Positions 9,131-17,038 of a stretch of DNA of 31,540 nt are shown piece by piece. The notes under the pieces were generated by a model, which did not search any database, was not told the origin of the DNA, and saw only the letters and a program-made list of their open reading frames with translations. The stretch spans positions 1-31,540 of the forward strand of contig DAOUBS010000110.1 in the NCBI GenBank assembly GCA_034432435.1. Reading direction: 5' to 3'. Both the position numbers and the translations under genes were made by a program. Numbering within the stretch: the stretch's first letter is position 1; every line of letters begins with the position of its first letter. The stretch comes from JANWYT01 sp034432435 (GTDB taxonomy: Bacteria; Chloroflexota; Anaerolineae; Aggregatilineales; Phototrophicaceae).

Positions 9131-10416
9131 GGGTGAGCTGCTCCTGTTTGGCCAATGTCTTTGCGGTAGAACAGGCCGTCAAAGCGCACGGCAGCCGCAA
9201 GCTGGTAGGCCCGTTCAGCGGCAGCAGCCAGCGTCGGGCCGGTGGCAGTGGCGGTCAGCACGCGCCCCCCGCTGGTGATGACTTGATCGCCGTGTTGGGT
9301 CGTCCCGGCATGGAACAGCACGCTGTTGGGCAGCGAGGCGTCCAGCCCGCTTATTGGCAGGCCGCGCCGATACTCGTGTGGGTACCCCGCTGACGCCAAG
9401 ACGACCGCCACGCACACCTCATCTGACCATTCCACTGCCACGCGATCAAGCTGGCCGACAAGGCAGGCGTCGATGACGTCGATCAGGTCAGTTTTGAGCA
9501 GCGGCAGGATCACCTGCGCTTCGGGGTCGCCAAAGCGACAGTTGAACTCCAACGTCATAAGGCCTCGTTCGGTGAGCATGAGGCCCGCATACAGCACGCC
9601 GCGGTATGAATTGCCTGAGGCGATCAAGCTGTCAAGCGTCGGTTGGATCACGCGCGTCACAACTTCGTTGACAACGTCGGCGGGCACGTCATGGGCGGGG
9701 GCGAACGCGCCCATGCCGCCGGTGTTTGGCCCTTGATCACCATCGTGGGCGCGCTTGTGGTCGCGTGCCACCGGCATGACCGCCGCGCGCCGTCCATCGC
9801 AGAACGCCAACACGGACAGCTCGCGCCCAGTGAGGCGATCTTCTAACACAACGGCGCTGCCGGCCTCGCCAAATGCGCGGTCGACCATGATGGCCTGCAC
9901 CGCCGCGCGCGATTCCTCTCGTGTGTCGCAGACGAACACCCCTTTGCCCGCCGCCAGCCCATCAGCTTTGACGACTAGCGTTGGCTCGTGCTGGTCGATG
10001 TAGGCGAAGGCTTCTTCAGGGGTGCGCGCGACAGCGTAAGGCGCGGTTGGGATGCCGTGCTCGCTCATGAACTGTTTGGCGAAGGCTTTGCTACCCTCTA
10101 GCTGCGCAGCCTGCTTGGACGGCCCGAAGATGCGCAAGCCCACCTGTTGGAAGTAATCTACAATCCCCGCGACGAGCGGGGCTTCTGGTCCGACGACAGT
10201 GAGATCAACTGCGTTGGCTGCCGCGAACTCGCGCAGGCGCTGAAGGTCATCCGCCGGGATAGGGAGGGTCTCACACGGGGCGACGCCTGCTGAGGCTGGC
10301 CAACGTGTGCCCGCGTTGCCGGGCGCGACATAGATTTTAGTGGCGCGGGGCGAGCGCGCCAGCTTCCACGCGAGGGCGTGTTCTCGCCCGCCGGATCCAA
10401 TGACTAGAACGCGCAT
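9127..10416 (-). CDS. purD: Phosphoribosylamine-glycine ligase PurD
   Basis: GAR synthetase joins phosphoribosylamine and glycine with ATP (second step of the pathway). It has the N-terminal VLVIGSGGREHALAWKL motif, the ATP-grasp segment VVKADGLAAGKGVFV, the GPNTGGMGAF loop and the metal-binding LEFNCRFGDPEAQ. I place the start at the ATG at 10416, which overlaps the purF stop by one base (TGATG) and gives 429 residues beginning MRVLVIGSGG, as in the family. A GTG four codons upstream (10428) is possible but would extend into purF. The stop overlaps purM. Confidence 0.96.
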   Translation of the reverse strand: MRVLVIGSGGREHALAWKLARSPRATKIYVAPGNAGTRWPASAGVAPCETLPIPADDLQRLREFAAANAVDLTVVGPEAPLVAGIVDYFQQVGLRIFGPSKQAAQLEGSKAFAKQFMSEHGIPTAPYAVARTPEEAFAYIDQHEPTLVVKADGLAAGKGVFVCDTREESRAAVQAIMVDRAFGEAGSAVVLEDRLTGRELSVLAFCDGRRAAVMPVARDHKRAHDGDQGPNTGGMGAFAPAHDVPADVVNEVVTRVIQPTLDSLIASGNSYRGVLYAGLMLTERGLMTLEFNCRFGDPEAQVILPLLKTDLIDVIDACLVGQLDRVAVEWSDEVCVAVVLASAGYPHEYRRGLPISGLDASLPNSVLFHAGTTQHGDQVITSGGRVLTATATGPTLAAAAERAYQLAAAVRFDGLFYRKDIGQTGAAHP

Positions 10417-11918
10417 CAGTTCCCCCACATGCTTTCAAAGATAGTTTTGTCGCGGTCTTCTTCGAACAGCCACTCCGGAATGCGCACTGGATATTGCCCG
10501 CTGAAGCAGGCCGTGCAGTAGTTGTTGCGGAAGCCGACAGCCTCAGCGATGGCGTCGAGCAGGCCGGGTAGCGAGAGGTAATCGAGGCTGTCCGCGCCGA
10601 TGCGTTCACAGATGCTTGCCACGTCCAGCTTGTGCGCGATCAACTCTTTGTAGGTGGCCATGTCGACGCCCATGAAACACGGGTGGCGCACGGGCGGGGA
10701 CGACACGCGCACGTGCACTTCCTTTGCGCCGCCGTCGCGTAAGAGCTGCACGAGCGGACGCGAGGTGTTGCCGCGCACGATGCTGTCATCCACCAGCACG
10801 ACGCGCTTGCCCTCAAGGTTGCTAGTGAGCGCGTTGTACTTGAGGTTGACGCTTTGACGGCGCAGACCGTCCTCGGGTTGGATGAAGGTGCGACCGATGT
10901 AGCGATTTTTCGTGAGGCCTTCGCTGTATGGGATGCCCGATTGCAGCGCGTAGCCGATGGCGGCGGGGGTGGCGCTGTCAGGCACGCCGATCACGATGTC
11001 GGCTTCGGCGGGGGCTTCGACGGCGAGCTTGCGCCCCATGTATTGGCGTGTCTTGTGCAGCACTTGGCCGTCGAGGATGCTGTCTGGCCGCGCGAAGTAG
11101 ACAAACTCGAACACGCAGAGGCTGCGTTTGGGCGCCGGCGAAATCCCCTTGAACGAGGTGAGGCCGCTGGCGTCGATGCGGACGATCTCACCTGGCTCGA
11201 CGTAGCGGATGTATTCCGCGCCGATCGTGCTCAGGGCGCAGGTCTCACTGGCGATCACGTAGCCTTCTGGCAGTTTGCCGATGCTCAACGGGCGCAGCCC
11301 ATGTGGATCGCGCACGGCGTAGATCGCCTCTCGCGTGAGCAGCGCCAGCGAGTACGCCCCCGCGACAGCCTCCATCATGGCGCGGATGCGCGCAATCCAA
11401 TGATCGTGCGGGTCGCGCTCAACGTAGATGCCTTCCTGCTGCCACACTTCAACTGGCGCGGCAAGGATTTGAGTCATCATCTCGGTGTCGCTGGTGCTGC
11501 TAAGGCCGACCCCGCGCTTGAGCAAGAGTTGGCGCAGCGTCAGCGCGTTGGTCAGGTTGCCGTTGTGCGCCACGCCCAACGGCCCGTAGAGCGTCTCGAT
11601 CAGGTAAGGTTGAACGTTGCGAACGTGTTGGCCGCCGGTCGTGCTGTAGCGCGTGTGGCCGATGGCCATGTGGCCGACGAGGGGCGACAAGTTCTGCTCG
11701 TTGAACACCTGCGAGACGAGGCCGATGCCCTTGTGCAGGTTGGCGCGCATGCCATCGCACGATACGATGCCCGCGGCCTCCTGACCGCGATGCTGGAGGG
11801 CGTACAGCCCAAAGAACGTCAAGCGGGCGACATCGCGCCCGGGCGCGTAGATGCCGAACACGCCGCACTCCTCGCGGGGCTTATCATCGAGATACTCATG
11901 TAAGGTGACGTTGCTCAT
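10416..11918 (-). CDS. purF: Amidophosphoribosyltransferase PurF
   Basis: The committed step: glutamine plus PRPP gives phosphoribosylamine. The N terminus carries a propeptide, so Cys18 in REECGVFGIY would become the N-terminal nucleophile after cleavage. The type II glutamine amidotransferase domain is followed by the phosphoribosyltransferase domain with the PRPP loop VVLVDDSIVRGNTS. Cysteines in SLCVFEF, HPCFMGVD and NNYCTACFSG match the [4Fe-4S]-containing Bacillus type, which has a propeptide and an oxygen-sensitive cluster. The protein has 500 residues, and GAGG lies five bases before the ATG. It sits between purC (21-base gap) and purD (1-base overlap). Confidence 0.97.
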   Translation of the reverse strand: MSNVTLHEYLDDKPREECGVFGIYAPGRDVARLTFFGLYALQHRGQEAAGIVSCDGMRANLHKGIGLVSQVFNEQNLSPLVGHMAIGHTRYSTTGGQHVRNVQPYLIETLYGPLGVAHNGNLTNALTLRQLLLKRGVGLSSTSDTEMMTQILAAPVEVWQQEGIYVERDPHDHWIARIRAMMEAVAGAYSLALLTREAIYAVRDPHGLRPLSIGKLPEGYVIASETCALSTIGAEYIRYVEPGEIVRIDASGLTSFKGISPAPKRSLCVFEFVYFARPDSILDGQVLHKTRQYMGRKLAVEAPAEADIVIGVPDSATPAAIGYALQSGIPYSEGLTKNRYIGRTFIQPEDGLRRQSVNLKYNALTSNLEGKRVVLVDDSIVRGNTSRPLVQLLRDGGAKEVHVRVSSPPVRHPCFMGVDMATYKELIAHKLDVASICERIGADSLDYLSLPGLLDAIAEAVGFRNNYCTACFSGQYPVRIPEWLFEEDRDKTIFESMWGN

Positions 11919-11939
11919 CTTGTCCTCGAATGTTTGGGG

Positions 11940-12902
11940 TCATGCTGGGGGATGATTGGCTGCCCATTGGGCTAGGCAGCGCTCGATGCGCGCGCGCGCA
12001 GGCTGCTCACCCGCGATGAACGGCTGCTTGGTGAGCGTCTCATAGGCGTAGATGTAGCGCGCAGCGACTTCTTGCACAAACTCAGCAGGCATAGGCGGGA
12101 TGGGGCCTTGCCCGCGGTAGCCCTGCTTGACAAACCACTCGCGTAAGAATTCCTTGCTATAGTTGACCGGCGCGCCCGCGCGGTAAGAGTCAAGCGTCCA
12201 GAAGCGGCTGCTGTCGGGGGTGTGCAGCTCGTCGATGAGCATGAGCTGCCCGTCTGCTAAGCCGAACTCGTACTTAGTGTCGACGAGGATCCAGCCTGCC
12301 CGTTCTGCTAATGCTTGCCCGCGTTGAAACAGGGCGAAGGCGGCGCGTTCGACCTGTGCCCACAGCTCAGCGCTCACAATCCCCCGCTCAACGATCTGCT
12401 GGGCGGTGATCTGCTCGTCGTGCGCGCCATCTTGGGCTTTGGTGGTGGGCGTGATGATCGGCTGGGGCAGCGGATCGTTCTTCTTTAGCCCATCGGGCAG
12501 GGGGATGCCATAGGGCTGGCGCTCCCCTCGTTGGTAGAGCGTCCATAGGGAGGTGCTCGTGACGCCGGTGATGTAGCCGCGCACAACCACCTCGACGGGC
12601 AGGGCGTGCGCTTCGTGCGCAATCGTGACGCACGGATCGATCACGTCGATCACGTGGTTAGGGAGGATGTCGGCGGTTTGCGCGAACCACCACGCCGAAA
12701 GCTGGTTGAGGACTTGGCCTTTGTAGGGGATTGTCCCTAACACGCGGTCAAACGCGCTGACGCGATCTGTCGTGATCAAGACGCGCTGGCCGCGATAGTG
12801 GTAAATGTCGCGCACTTTGCCCTGTGTCTTGGGGCCGAGCGCCGGCACATCCACTGCGTCGAGCGCGTGCGGGATGGCGTTGAACAGGTCTTTGGCGTTC
12901 AT
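11940..12902 (-). CDS. purC: SAICAR synthase PurC
   Basis: Phosphoribosylaminoimidazole-succinocarboxamide synthase couples CAIR with aspartate using ATP. Recognisable segments are GKVRDIYHYRGQRVLITTDR, SAFDRVLGTIPYKGQVLNQ, VVVRGYITGVTSTSLW, ILVDTKYEFGL and IDELHTPDSSRFW. At 320 residues it is the longer form of the family (as in yeast and several deep bacterial lineages) and not the short form of about 240 residues. The ATG is preceded by GAGGGAG at five bases. It follows purL by 10 bases and precedes purF, which makes cotranscription certain in practice. Confidence 0.96.
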   Translation of the reverse strand: MNAKDLFNAIPHALDAVDVPALGPKTQGKVRDIYHYRGQRVLITTDRVSAFDRVLGTIPYKGQVLNQLSAWWFAQTADILPNHVIDVIDPCVTIAHEAHALPVEVVVRGYITGVTSTSLWTLYQRGERQPYGIPLPDGLKKNDPLPQPIITPTTKAQDGAHDEQITAQQIVERGIVSAELWAQVERAAFALFQRGQALAERAGWILVDTKYEFGLADGQLMLIDELHTPDSSRFWTLDSYRAGAPVNYSKEFLREWFVKQGYRGQGPIPPMPAEFVQEVAARYIYAYETLTKQPFIAGEQPARARIERCLAQWAANHPPA

Positions 12903-12912
12903 GCGGCTCCCT

Positions 12913-15900
12913 CTAGGCGAACTTGACCGCGTTTTGGAAGATCACGAGGCCGAGCTTGCCCTCTTCACCTCTATGATAGCGCGGATGCTGCCAATGGAAG
13001 ATGTGATTTTCGGGGTGCGGCATCAAGCCCATGACGTTGCCAGCGGGGTTGCACAGCGCGGCAATGTTCCAAGCGCTGCCGTTGGGGTTGGCGGGGTAGC
13101 CCGACAGCGCGCCACCGTTCGCGTATTGGAGCGCAACTTGACCCGAGTGCCACAAGCGGCTGAGCGCCTCTTCGCTGCGGGCGACGACGCGGCCTTCCCC
13201 GTGCGCGACCGGGCAGAGGATCGGCTCCGTCAGCCCGTCGAGGAACAGGCTGGCTGTGTGCGCCACGGGTAGCAGCTCCACCCAGCGGCATTCGAAGTGG
13301 CCAGCCTCGTTGTAGGTCAGCGTGGCGCGGCGCTGGGGGCTGGGGGCGAAGTCGGCATCTGGCAGCAGCCCCGCCTTGATGAGCGCTTGGAAGCCATTGC
13401 AGATGCCCAACACAGGCTTGCCTGCCGCGACGAACGCTTCAAGGTCAGCTTGTAGGTAGTGGCGCAGATCGACTGCCCATAACTGGCCCGCGCCCAGATC
13501 GTCCCCGTAGCTGAACCCGCCCGGCAGCACCAGCAGATGATAGTCCCGCAGGCGAACGTTGCCCGCTATGACCTCGTTCATGTGGGCGACGCGCGTTTCT
13601 GCCCCAGCCACTTCAAGCGCGAGCGCTGCATCATGGTCGCGGTTTGTGCCGTTAGCATGCAGGATCAATGCGATGGGACGGCGCGCGCTGGCAGTGCGCG
13701 GACGTGTTGGGCGCGCCTCTGCGGTAGGCAGCGTGACGTTGACTGCTGCTGGCGCAGGCGGAACGCCCCACGCGGCGGCCAGCTCATCGACGGTGAGATG
13801 AACCAAGCGCGCCCCGCCTGATTGAATCGTCAGGGCGGGCGTTTGAGTGACCGCGCCGAGGCGTTGGCAAGGCAGACCGGCAAACAACGCTTCAAACTCG
13901 GCGATGTGGTCTGTCGGCACGCTGACCACAAAGCGCCCGCTGCTCTCGCTCTGCATGAACGTGTGGGGGTCATTGGGCAAGATGACCATTGCCCCCATCT
14001 GGCCGCCGATGCACATCTCGGCCAGCGCGACCGGCAGGCCGCCCTCGCTCAGGTCGTGGCAGGCGTTGACGCAGCCCTGACGAATGGCTTGATGAAGCTG
14101 GCGCAGCAGCGGCAGCGGGTCGCGGATGGGCTGCGGCACGGTTCCACCGCTGAGGCCGCGCACGAGCAGCGCGTGGCTGCCGCCGAACTCAGCGCGCGTC
14201 TCCCCCAGCAGGTAGAGCGTGTCGCCTGCTTGCTTGAGGTCTGCGCTGGCAGTGTGCTGCACGTCAGGGACGATCCCCACCGCGCTGATGAGCAGCGTGC
14301 CCGGGATGGCGTGGCGCTGGCCGTCTTCGTCGGTGTATTCGTTGTTGAGGCTGTCTTTGCCGCTGATGAAGGGGGCGTTGTAGGCCAGCGCCGCGTCATG
14401 GCAGCCTTTGGCGGCCATCACCAGCGTGCCGAGCCGATCCGGCAAGGTGGGGTTGCCCCAGCAGAAGTTGTCGAGGATGGCGACTTGATCGGGGTCAGCG
14501 CCGACCGCAACGAGGTTGCGGAAAGCCTCATCGACAGCCGCCCACGCCATCGCGTAGGGGTCCTCCCCGTATTGTGGGCAGACCCCCGCGCTGAGAGCTG
14601 CGCCGCGTACTTGGCCGTCTGCGTTGGGTTGATGGCGCGTACTGAGAGGGACAATCACCGCGCTGTCGTTGGGGCTGTGTTCTCCCACGCCTGCGTAGGG
14701 CTTGACGACCGTCCCGCTCTGTACCTCATGGTCATAGCGCCGCACGATTGGCTCTTTGCTGCGGATGTTGGGGTGCGCAAGCAGCGCTAGCAGCAGCGCA
14801 TTGTAGTCGTCGGGCGGTGAGATGGGTGCTTTAGCAGTTGGCGGGCGCTGCCAGTGAGCGGTCAAGTGACGGGTGGGGATGCCTTCGTGCAGGAAGCCCA
14901 TGTCCACCTGGCTGATGACCTGCCCCTGATAACGGATGGTCAGTGCGCCGTCGCCGGTGAAAGTTCCGATGCAGGTGGCCTCTACGTTTTGCCCCGCGCA
15001 GATGGTTTGGAAGCGCGGCCAGTGCGCGGGTGGAACTGCCAGCACCATGCGTTCCTGCGCTTCGCTCAGCCAGATTTCCCACGGTCGCAGCCCCGGATAT
15101 TTGAGCGGGACGGTGCTCAATTCGACGTCTGCGCCCAGCGTCTTGCCCATCTCGCCCACAGCGGAGGAGAGGCCGCCTGCGCCGCAGTCGGTGATGGCGT
15201 TGTAGAGTCCTTCGTCGCGGGCGCGCAGGATGACTTCCTGCACTTGCTTCTCGTTGATCGGGTGGCCGATCTGGACGCTGACGCTGGCGATCTCGCTGGT
15301 TTGGGTGTCCATCTCCATGCTGCTGAAGGTCGCGCCGCGTAGCCCGTCGCGCCCGGTGCGTCCGCCGATCACCACAACCAGATCGCCTGCTTGCGGCTCT
15401 GTGCGGTGGCTGTCGCGCGGCAGAACGCCCAAGCAGCCGCAGAACACCAGCGGATTAGCCGTGTAGCCGCGGTGGTACAGCACCGCCCCGTTGACGGTGG
15501 GGATGCCCATCTTGTTGCCGTAGTCCTCTATGCCTGCAATCACGCCCTGTTCGACGCGGCGCGGCGGCAGCACCCCTTCTGGCAGCGTCTCGTCGGGCAG
15601 ATCGGCCGGACCAAAGCACAGCACGTCCGTGTTGGCGATGGGGCGCGCCGAGACGCCCAAGATATCGCGCACGACGCCGCCCACGCCCGTGTTGGCCCCG
15701 CCGAACGGCTCCAACGCGGAAGGGTGATTGTGCGTCTCGACTTTGAAGGCGAGGTCGTGCTGATCGTCAAAGCGGATGATGCCGGCGTTGTCGACAAACG
15801 CGCTGACGACCCACGGCTTGGCGATCTGCTCGGTGGCTGCGCGGATGTACGTCCGCAGCAGGCCGTGGATTGTCTCGCGCTGGCCGTGTTCGTCGGTGAA

Positions 15901-16587
15901 GTCGATCACCGCGCGGAAGGTCTTATGAAAACAGTGCTCGCTCCACGTTTGCGCGATCATCTCCAGTTCGAGATCGGCTGCCGCGCGCCCGATGCTGCGA
16001 TAGTGCGCTTGGATGGCCTTCATCTCGTTCAAGTCGAGCGACAGACGGCGCTCTTTGCTAAGCGCGAGCAGCCCGTCATCGTCTAGCTCGCGTAGGTCGA
16101 TCTGTTCAACGTGCCCATCGCCCGCGTGGGCGTCTACGAAGGGCGGGCTGATCGGCTGGTCGATCGCATAGCGGTGGACCACCGGGTTGCTCAACGTCCC
16201 ACGGGCCAGCGTATCTAAGTCCTTTGGCGACAGGTCGCCAACGATTTCATAACGCTGGCCAGTGGCTGTTTGGGTCACTTGGCGGTATCCGATCTGGTGG
16301 AGCGCACGCAGCAAACTCTCAGCGACGGGATCCGTGACGCCCGCGAGCGGGGTGACTTCAACCGTGTGGCAGTTGTTGGGGGGGGGTGTGCCGAGGGCGT
16401 AGGCGTCTACGACGTCATCCGCGAGCAGTTGTCCGGCGATCTGATGTAAGTCTTCAGAGGTGAGCGCGCCGTGGATGAAGTAGATGCGTGCGTCGGTGAT
16501 GTGTTGGATGCGAGAGGCGAGGCGAACATCCGCGATGCGCAAGGATCGCGGGACACGAGAAGCAACTGTAATTCGATGCGTGTTCAC
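12913..16587 (-). CDS. purL: FGAM synthase, PurS-like/PurL/PurQ fusion
   Basis: A 1224-residue single-chain phosphoribosylformylglycinamidine synthase converting FGAR, glutamine and ATP to FGAM. About 145 N-terminal residues contain two PurS-like stretches (around IYFIHGALTSEDLHQIAGQL and around VEVTPLAGVTDPVAESLL). The duplicated synthetase core follows, with SEHCFHKTFRA, ETHNHPSALEPFGGANTG, ITDCGAGGLSSAVGEMG and FISGKDSLNNEYTD. The C-terminal class I amidotransferase has nucleophile C1063 in GICNGFQ and H1191/E1193 in MPHPEN, so it makes its own ammonia. The fusion replaces the separate purS, purQ and purL of many Gram-positives and resembles the long single-chain clades. The start is a GTG with AGAGGAAA about a dozen bases upstream, slightly far. 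It is first gene of the purine operon, directly behind the promoter at 16628-16656. Confidence 0.95.
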   Translation of the reverse strand: MNTHRITVASRVPRSLRIADVRLASRIQHITDARIYFIHGALTSEDLHQIAGQLLADDVVDAYALGTPPPNNCHTVEVTPLAGVTDPVAESLLRALHQIGYRQVTQTATGQRYEIVGDLSPKDLDTLARGTLSNPVVHRYAIDQPISPPFVDAHAGDGHVEQIDLRELDDDGLLALSKERRLSLDLNEMKAIQAHYRSIGRAAADLELEMIAQTWSEHCFHKTFRAVIDFTDEHGQRETIHGLLRTYIRAATEQIAKPWVVSAFVDNAGIIRFDDQHDLAFKVETHNHPSALEPFGGANTGVGGVVRDILGVSARPIANTDVLCFGPADLPDETLPEGVLPPRRVEQGVIAGIEDYGNKMGIPTVNGAVLYHRGYTANPLVFCGCLGVLPRDSHRTEPQAGDLVVVIGGRTGRDGLRGATFSSMEMDTQTSEIASVSVQIGHPINEKQVQEVILRARDEGLYNAITDCGAGGLSSAVGEMGKTLGADVELSTVPLKYPGLRPWEIWLSEAQERMVLAVPPAHWPRFQTICAGQNVEATCIGTFTGDGALTIRYQGQVISQVDMGFLHEGIPTRHLTAHWQRPPTAKAPISPPDDYNALLLALLAHPNIRSKEPIVRRYDHEVQSGTVVKPYAGVGEHSPNDSAVIVPLSTRHQPNADGQVRGAALSAGVCPQYGEDPYAMAWAAVDEAFRNLVAVGADPDQVAILDNFCWGNPTLPDRLGTLVMAAKGCHDAALAYNAPFISGKDSLNNEYTDEDGQRHAIPGTLLISAVGIVPDVQHTASADLKQAGDTLYLLGETRAEFGGSHALLVRGLSGGTVPQPIRDPLPLLRQLHQAIRQGCVNACHDLSEGGLPVALAEMCIGGQMGAMVILPNDPHTFMQSESSGRFVVSVPTDHIAEFEALFAGLPCQRLGAVTQTPALTIQSGGARLVHLTVDELAAAWGVPPAPAAVNVTLPTAEARPTRPRTASARRPIALILHANGTNRDHDAALALEVAGAETRVAHMNEVIAGNVRLRDYHLLVLPGGFSYGDDLGAGQLWAVDLRHYLQADLEAFVAAGKPVLGICNGFQALIKAGLLPDADFAPSPQRRATLTYNEAGHFECRWVELLPVAHTASLFLDGLTEPILCPVAHGEGRVVARSEEALSRLWHSGQVALQYANGGALSGYPANPNGSAWNIAALCNPAGNVMGLMPHPENHIFHWQHPRYHRGEEGKLGLVIFQNAVKFA

Positions 16588-16627
16588 CGGAAATGGCGTT
16601 TCCTCTTGGTAGGCGAATCTAAAAGGA

Positions 16628-16656
16628 AGTTTAATGCAGGGCCGTAATCATTTCAA
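16628..16656 (-). promoter_or_regulatory. sigma70-type promoter of the purine operon
   Basis: On the minus strand TTGAAA (16656-16651) is followed after exactly 17 bases by TAAACT (16633-16628). These match consensus at 5 of 6 and 4 of 6 positions. The predicted start near 16621 gives a leader of about 34 bases before the purL GTG. Position and spacing make this the likely operon promoter. Confidence 0.6.
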
Positions 16657-16660
16657 TGAT
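16647..16660. promoter_or_regulatory. Perfect palindrome over the purL -35 box (operator candidate)
   Basis: ATCATT-TC-AATGAT is a perfect 6+6 inverted repeat with a 2-base centre. It covers the whole -35 element of the purine promoter and ends 2 bases before the -35 of the divergent promoter. A dimeric repressor there would block both. The identity of the binding protein is unknown; this does not look like an E. coli PurR site. Confidence 0.35.
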
Positions 16661-16662
16661 GC

Positions 16663-16690
16663 TTAACAATTTTGTCGAATGAGGTAGTAT
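16663..16690 (+). promoter_or_regulatory. Divergent promoter for the Dabb-domain gene
   Basis: TTAACA (16663-16668) and TAGTAT (16685-16690) are separated by 16 bases, matching consensus at 5 and 4 of 6 positions. The predicted start near 16697 leaves about 40 bases of leader before the ATG at 16739. It sits back to back with the purine promoter. Confidence 0.4.
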
Positions 16691-16738
16691 TTTCCAAAAG
16701 CTATTATGAGCTTAGAAAAATGTCAAAGGATGAAGCCG

Positions 16739-17038
16739 ATGATCGTTCATGTGGTGATGTTTAAAGTGCGTGATGACCTCGACCGTGAAGCGGTCAAGCG
16801 TGAAATCAAGGCGCGGCTCGACACGCTGCCCGCCAAAATCGACGTGATCCGCCGATGGGAGGTAGGTCTGAACGTGGTCACCAGCCCGCGCGCCTACGAT
16901 GTGGTGCTGATCGCAGCGTTTGACACCCTCGAGGCGCTACAAACCTACCAGCAGCACCCCGATCACGTGGCGCAGGTCGAATACCTCAAGTCGGTCAGCG
17001 CGAGCATCGTCGCGGTGGACTACGAAGGCGCGGGCTGA
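16739..17038 (+). CDS. Dabb (stress-responsive alpha/beta barrel) domain protein
   Basis: A 99-residue protein starting MIVHVVMFKVRDD, with a ferredoxin-like alpha/beta barrel pattern typical of the Dabb family: N-terminal strand HVVMFKV, the helix REAVKREIKARLDTL, strand DVVLIAAFDTLEAL and the ending HPDHVAQVEYLKSVSASIVAVDYE. Family members form dimers, and a few are enzymes or stress proteins; the function here is unknown. The frame is open from ATG 16706, but ATG 16739 is chosen because AAAGGA lies eight bases before it and the protein then has the usual family length. Its 3' end overlaps the convergent MFS gene by 19 bases. Confidence 0.85.
   Translation: MIVHVVMFKVRDDLDREAVKREIKARLDTLPAKIDVIRRWEVGLNVVTSPRAYDVVLIAAFDTLEALQTYQQHPDHVAQVEYLKSVSASIVAVDYEGAG

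Noticed and set aside
10854..11903. Long open frame (349 codons) on the plus strand inside purF
   Set aside because: Antisense shadow of purF, whose catalytic and PRPP motifs are intact; no ribosome site or domain for the shadow.
13822..16086. Several plus-strand frames of 160-320 codons inside purL
   Set aside because: All are antisense to conserved FGAM synthase blocks and have low-complexity Ala/Arg/Gly composition.
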